64,000 nt of DNA. Origin: Psychrobacter okhotskensis (GTDB taxonomy: Bacteria > Pseudomonadota > Gammaproteobacteria > Pseudomonadales > Moraxellaceae). This document shows positions 60,495-64,000 of the stretch, piece by piece. The stretch spans positions 1 to 64,000 of the forward strand of contig NZ_JABRVQ010000022.1 of assembly GCF_013248965.1 (NCBI RefSeq), read 5' to 3'. Below the pieces are notes generated by a model. The model made no database searches. It was not told the origin of the DNA and saw only the letters and a program-made list of their open reading frames with translations. Made by a program: the position numbers and the translations under genes. The stretch's first letter is position 1, and the number at the start of each line of letters is the position of its first letter.

Positions 60495-61457
60495 ATGTCT
60501 GAAGTACCAGCGCTATCTATTCAGAACTTATCCAAAACTTATGATAACGGGTTTTCGGCATTAAAAGATGTCAGTTTAACGGTGCCACAAGGTGGTTTTT
60601 TTGCGCTACTAGGACCGAACGGTGCTGGTAAATCGACGATGATTGGCATTATTAGTTCATTATTTAAGCCAACCAGCGGCAGTGTAAATATTTTTGGTGT
60701 CGACTTATTAGCCAATCCTTCGGTGGCTAAACAGTATCTTGGCGTCGTCCCACAAGAATTTAACTTTAACATGTTTGAAAAAGTAGAAGATATTCTGATA
60801 ACCCAAGCAGGTTATTTTGGTATTTCTGCCAAAGAGGCAAAGCCACGCGCTGAGCGCTTGCTAAAAGCATTGGGTCTCTGGGATAAACGTGATAGTAAGT
60901 CGCGGGAGCTGTCAGGCGGTATGAAACGTCGTTTAATGATTGCCCGAGCGCTGATTCATAAGCCTAAGCTATTGATTCTCGATGAGCCAACCGCAGGGGT
61001 CGATATTGAGCTGCGCCGTTCTATGTGGGAGTTTATGCAGCAGATTAATGTCGAAGAGAACACCACGATTATTCTGACGACCCATTATCTTGAAGAGGCT
61101 GAGCAGCTGTGTAAGCGCATCGCTATCTTGGATCATGGTGAGATTCGAATCAATACAGATATGAAGGATTTGCTGGCGCAGTTGTCGGTCGAGACCTTTG
61201 TCTTTGACGTCTCGGCGCCGCTTGAGCATCCCTTGCAACTGACGGGCGTGACTGAAGTGGTGCAACCAGATGATCTCACGCTTGAGGTAACCTTAACAGA
61301 AGGTGAGTCATTGAATGGCGTGTTTACGCAATTGTCCGAGCAAGGTATTACTATTGCCAGTATGCGTAACAAGTCTAACCGTTTAGAAGAGCTGTTTATG
61401 CGCCTTGTCGACCAAAATATCCAGAATCAAGACAGTATGAAGGAGTCAGGACTATGA
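60495..61457 (+). CDS. yadG: ABC exporter ATP-binding protein (YadG-like)
   Basis: The 320-residue ATPase has Walker A GPNGAGKST near residue 39, the Q-loop in VVPQEFNFN, the signature LSGGMKRRLMIARAL, Walker B LLILDEPTAGVD and the switch histidine in LTTHYLEEAE. A C-terminal domain of about 90 residues follows, typical of the DrrA/YadG group. The permease gene overlaps its stop codon (ATGA), so the two are translated together. The substrate is unknown; E. coli YadGH is also uncharacterised. AGAGGT before ATG 60495 supports the start. Confidence 0.92.
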   Translation: MSEVPALSIQNLSKTYDNGFSALKDVSLTVPQGGFFALLGPNGAGKSTMIGIISSLFKPTSGSVNIFGVDLLANPSVAKQYLGVVPQEFNFNMFEKVEDILITQAGYFGISAKEAKPRAERLLKALGLWDKRDSKSRELSGGMKRRLMIARALIHKPKLLILDEPTAGVDIELRRSMWEFMQQINVEENTTIILTTHYLEEAEQLCKRIAILDHGEIRINTDMKDLLAQLSVETFVFDVSAPLEHPLQLTGVTEVVQPDDLTLEVTLTEGESLNGVFTQLSEQGITIASMRNKSNRLEELFMRLVDQNIQNQDSMKESGL

Positions 61458-62263
61458 ATCAGAAAATAGTAGTAGACCCTAATGACAGTATGTCATGGTC
61501 CAAAAAATGGATTGCTTTTCGGACGATATTGCTAAAAGAAGTACGCCGAATTTTGCGTATTTGGCCACAGACTTTGTTGCCACCCGTCATTACTATGACG
61601 CTCTACTTCGTTATCTTTGGTAAAATGATAGGCGATAGAGTAGGCGAGATGGGCGGTGTGCCTTATATGCAGTTCATCGTCCCTGGTCTTATCATGATGG
61701 CCGTGATTACCAACAGTTACTCTAATGTGGTCTCTAGTTTTTTTAGTGCCAAGTTTACCGCGAGTATTGAAGAGCTGTTAGTCTCTCCTGTCTCCAAGCA
61801 TGCTATCTTAATGGGTTACGTCAGCGGTGGTATCTTCCGTGGTTTGGCCATTGCTATTATTGTCTCTATCGTCGCGCTGTTCTTTACCGATCTTGGTATT
61901 GAACATTTATTTGTGACGATATTTACCGTGCTTGGTACTTCGATACTGTTTTCGCTGGGCGGCTTTATTAATGCCGTTTTTGCCCGCTCATTTGATGATA
62001 TCTCTATTATTCCGAGCTTTGTATTAACGCCTCTTACCTTTTTGGGCGGCGTCTTTTACTCAATGGAAGGGTTATCAACATTTTGGCAAAACGTCTCGTT
62101 ACTCAATCCCATTGTCTATATGGTGAATTCGTTCCGCTACGGAATTTTGGGCTATTCTGATGTCAACGTCTGGTATTCAATGGCAGCGATTTTTGTATTT
62201 TGCGTGGTGTTTTATGTCATCTCTTATCGTTTACTAAGCGATGGCTCGCGTGTGCGCTTGTAG
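61454..62263 (+). CDS. yadH: ABC exporter permease (YadH-like, ABC-2 type)
   Basis: The 269-residue permease has six helices in the ABC-2 layout and the family segments LLKEVRRILRIWPQTLLPPVITMTLYFVIFG, QFIVPGLIMMAVITNSYSNV, SSFFSAKFTASIEELLVSPVS and the C-terminal VYMVNSFRYGILGYSDV. It forms the membrane channel for the ATPase encoded just before, with a four-base overlap of stop and start. Homologues accompany E. coli YadG. A clear terminator follows its stop. Confidence 0.92.
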   Translation: MNQKIVVDPNDSMSWSKKWIAFRTILLKEVRRILRIWPQTLLPPVITMTLYFVIFGKMIGDRVGEMGGVPYMQFIVPGLIMMAVITNSYSNVVSSFFSAKFTASIEELLVSPVSKHAILMGYVSGGIFRGLAIAIIVSIVALFFTDLGIEHLFVTIFTVLGTSILFSLGGFINAVFARSFDDISIIPSFVLTPLTFLGGVFYSMEGLSTFWQNVSLLNPIVYMVNSFRYGILGYSDVNVWYSMAAIFVFCVVFYVISYRLLSDGSRVRL

Positions 62264-62314
62264 TTAATTTATCACCTCGGTAACTTGTCAGCAGTATACC
62301 GATAGTCTTATTAT

Positions 62315-62343
62315 AAAAGCCTAACATTGTTGGGCTTTTTTTT
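62315..62343 (+). terminator. Terminator abutting the next start codon
   Basis: AAAAGCCTAAC pairs with GTTGGGCTTTT around a three-base loop, and eight or so T follow up to 62343. The ATG of the next gene is the very next base. Confidence 0.85.
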
Positions 62344-63195
62344 ATGTTTAAAACTTCACTAATACACAAGTTTTTTATACTAGCTGCATTAAGTAGCTTT
62401 TCCATTACTGCTATCGCGGCATCGTTCGCGACTACCGATGATTATGATTGGGTGGTTATGGAGAAGCCTCTAGATCCTGCATCTTATAAATATGACTGTA
62501 ATCATGATTACAAATATGAGACTCATGCGGCTCTACAAAATTGCCTTTATAACTTGCGAGAAGATGTTGATAATGCGTTTAGTAAGCAGTGGGGGATTGA
62601 CGACAGAGTTATTCGAGAAAGAAATGCGATTTATATTGACGTGCCTAATCGTAAACACCCACTAGTATTGGTTGATTATTCCAGTCCTTTTGAGACCGAT
62701 TTCAATGCTTATTATTCATTAAAATATTATGATAAATCGCGGCAATTACTGACCATACATCAAAGCTTTTATGAATCAGAAACTCTGACAGTGGTCAATT
62801 TGAAGACTGGGTTTTGGCAAGATTTTGATTTTAGGAAGCTAAGTGTTTCGCCTGATATGAGATATATCGTAGGGTTTGAAAGCGAGATGGGCGCTACTGA
62901 AAACATTAATATTTGGGCACTGCAAGATAGTGGTTACTATGAAGGCTACTATAAACAAGTCTATAGCAGTAGTGACGATTCAAAAAACTACGACAGTCAT
63001 AAAAATTTTTATCAAGCGGACAAAGCCAAGCTGGTTTATGATGCCGAAACCCTTACTTGGTTGAATGATAGTAAATTTTATGCAGATTATTTTTATAAGC
63101 TAAATGAAAAGGATTCCGCAGCTTTTCGAGTGCGTTATACCTTTATTAAGAATGCCTCAACGGATAAGTGGCAGCTACATGCAGGTGATATATAA
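62344..63195 (+). CDS. Secreted protein of unknown function, tandem paralogue 1
   Basis: The 283-residue protein has a signal peptide (FFILAALSSFSITAIAA) and no recognised domain. Distinct motifs are DDYDWVVMEKPLDPASYKYDCNH, WGIDDRVIRERNAIYIDVPNRKHPLVL, a central part with YYSLKYYDKSRQLLTIHQSFYE, and the end LNEKDSAAFRVRYTF. Tyr, Asp and Asn content is high. Two related genes follow. The only possible ATG has no ribosome site because a terminator ends right before it. I do not recognise the family. It may be a periplasmic or extracellular protein. Confidence 0.75.
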   Translation: MFKTSLIHKFFILAALSSFSITAIAASFATTDDYDWVVMEKPLDPASYKYDCNHDYKYETHAALQNCLYNLREDVDNAFSKQWGIDDRVIRERNAIYIDVPNRKHPLVLVDYSSPFETDFNAYYSLKYYDKSRQLLTIHQSFYESETLTVVNLKTGFWQDFDFRKLSVSPDMRYIVGFESEMGATENINIWALQDSGYYEGYYKQVYSSSDDSKNYDSHKNFYQADKAKLVYDAETLTWLNDSKFYADYFYKLNEKDSAAFRVRYTFIKNASTDKWQLHAGDI

Positions 63196-63617
63196 ATGAT
63201 CGCTATTTCTCGTTATATAAAAACAGCATTGACTGTCGCAGGACTATTTATATTGACCACAATAGCAGCCTTAGATGCACAGGCAGCGCCTTTAGCTTTA
63301 GAGCCATCGACAAGTGAGGAGGTATGGCTAAAGATATAATGTTATGGGATCGTCAAAAAGCTGACAATGACGGACGCTATGCAACGATATTTGCTAGTAA
63401 TGAATTATATGAACAAGATTATGATAATGACAAAAAACATGAGGTGTACGAAGCGCGAGATATCAGTTGGACAAGCGATAATAAAGTTAACGTTGATTTT
63501 TATTACAGAGTCAATCCCACTGACACGGTAGCATTTCGCGTGCGCTATATTTATGCGGCTAATAATAAAGAGGGTGAATGGCAGAGAGTTTTACCTGATG
63601 CTAATATCAACGATTAA
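63196..63617 (+). pseudogene. Disrupted tandem paralogue 2
   Basis: ATG 63196 follows the previous stop codon without a gap. It encodes a signal peptide (VAGLFILTTIAALDAQAAP) and then runs out of frame to a stop at 63339 after 47 residues. A second frame, shifted by two and starting at ATG 63324, gives 97 residues that match the C-terminal part of paralogue 1 (IMLWDRQ, VYEARDISWTSDNKVNVDFYYRVNPTDTVAFRVRYIYA). The middle, including the DYDW and DVPNR segments, is missing. This is best read as an internal deletion with a frameshift. The C-terminal piece could be made as a separate, unsecreted peptide, but that seems unlikely. Confidence 0.75.
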
Positions 63618-63644
63618 AAAACAATAAAAAGGTCTAGCTCTCAT

Positions 63645-64000
63645 ATGCAAATAACTCTATCAGTCGCCACCTCAATTCGCATCTGTATGGCGAGTGCATT
63701 GCTACTGATGCTATCGGTGCCTGCGCAAGCAGACCTGCCCAAAGCGGCGATGGATGACTATGTTTGGAAAGCACTAGACCCAGCCAGAAAATCAGATTAC
63801 TTTGATAATGAGTGTGAATACGACAGTCTGGTCGCTTATAGGAAATGCCTTGAGAGAGATTTAGAGAAACATGATAATAAGCTTAGTGAAAAATGGGGAT
63901 TGAGTGAGCGTGTATCCAGAGAAAAAGATACGATATATATTGATGTTCCCAATCGAAGCTTGCCATTGGTTTTTCGTGATGAGCTGTTTGCTCCTGACGG
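63645..64000 (+). CDS. Tandem paralogue 3, cut by the window end
   Basis: The frame from ATG 63645 is open to the end of the window (118 codons). A signal peptide (SALLLMLSVPAQA) is followed by DDYVWKALDPARKSDYF, CLERDLEKHDNKLSEKWGLSERVSREKDTIYIDVPNRSLPLVF. These align with paralogue 1 along its first 115 residues, including the conserved Cys pair. It is therefore the third tandem member and appears intact so far. Confidence 0.85.
   Translation, partial: MQITLSVATSIRICMASALLLMLSVPAQADLPKAAMDDYVWKALDPARKSDYFDNECEYDSLVAYRKCLERDLEKHDNKLSEKWGLSERVSREKDTIYIDVPNRSLPLVFRDELFAPD

Noticed and set aside
1-64000. CRISPR array
   Set aside because: No regularly spaced direct repeats of 25-40 bases were seen anywhere; the tandem repeats found are short and without spacers.

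Overview
The window is a bacterial chromosome segment that best fits Psychrobacter or a close relative in the Moraxellaceae. I infer this from gene content and order, not from a database search. The pointers are tandem family I lipases with a dedicated lipase foldase, two small META/TolB-like lipoproteins, a LemA-TPM-TPM cluster, map next to glnD, a moderate GC content with AT-rich islands, and a small inverted-repeat element (TATAGT ends, core GCAGCCTCTGTC) in intergenic gaps.

Layout. 1-1.8 kb: the end of an unknown gene, a terminator, then three small unknown membrane proteins in a row. 1.9-5.0 kb: an amidase, a LigB-type extradiol dioxygenase and rlmH. 5.2-7.2 kb: a secreted DUF2147 protein, a DUF421 membrane protein and a small membrane protein. 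7.2-18.6 kb: housekeeping genes, mostly on the minus strand: PBP4 (dacB), a DnaQ-like exonuclease paired with a CBS/DUF294 nucleotidyltransferase-like protein, dapC, glnD and map. 19.1-23.2 kb: two tandem lipases and their foldase, with two copies of the small inverted-repeat element between lip2 and the foldase gene. 23.6-25.4 kb: two lipoproteins. 25.7-35.1 kb: a YqiJ-like membrane protein, a YqiK-type flotillin and a giant coiled-coil AAA+ ATPase of about 2,080 residues, read as one functional set.

35.2-44.6 kb is the accessory island. Four copies of a 50-residue DUF2256 zinc-finger gene, two intact and two lacking the 5' end, punctuate it. Between them lie a DUF898-M48 peptidase pair, an Abi_2 (HEPN-like) abortive infection gene followed by a likely structured RNA, a small nuclease-fold protein, and an AT-rich OLD-nuclease plus UvrD-helicase pair that looks like a Gabija system. 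The two truncated DUF2256 copies break at the same codon, which suggests repeated insertion or recombination at one site.

44.7-64 kb returns to core functions: cobalamin-dependent methionine synthase, two fasciclin lipoproteins with a remnant of a third between them, an alanine/glycine-type sodium symporter, LemA with two TPM-domain proteins, an adenine-deaminase-type enzyme, a sirtuin, tRNA-Arg(CCG), a cytochrome c5-like protein, and a YadG/YadH-type ABC exporter. It ends with three tandem paralogues of an unknown secreted protein. The middle one is broken and the last runs off the window.

The strongest leads for new biology are the DUF2256-punctuated defence island with its Abi-linked RNA, the flotillin/giant ATPase set, and a 7-bp tandem repeat inside the oxyanion-hole region of the second lipase. 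All family assignments come from reading motifs by eye.
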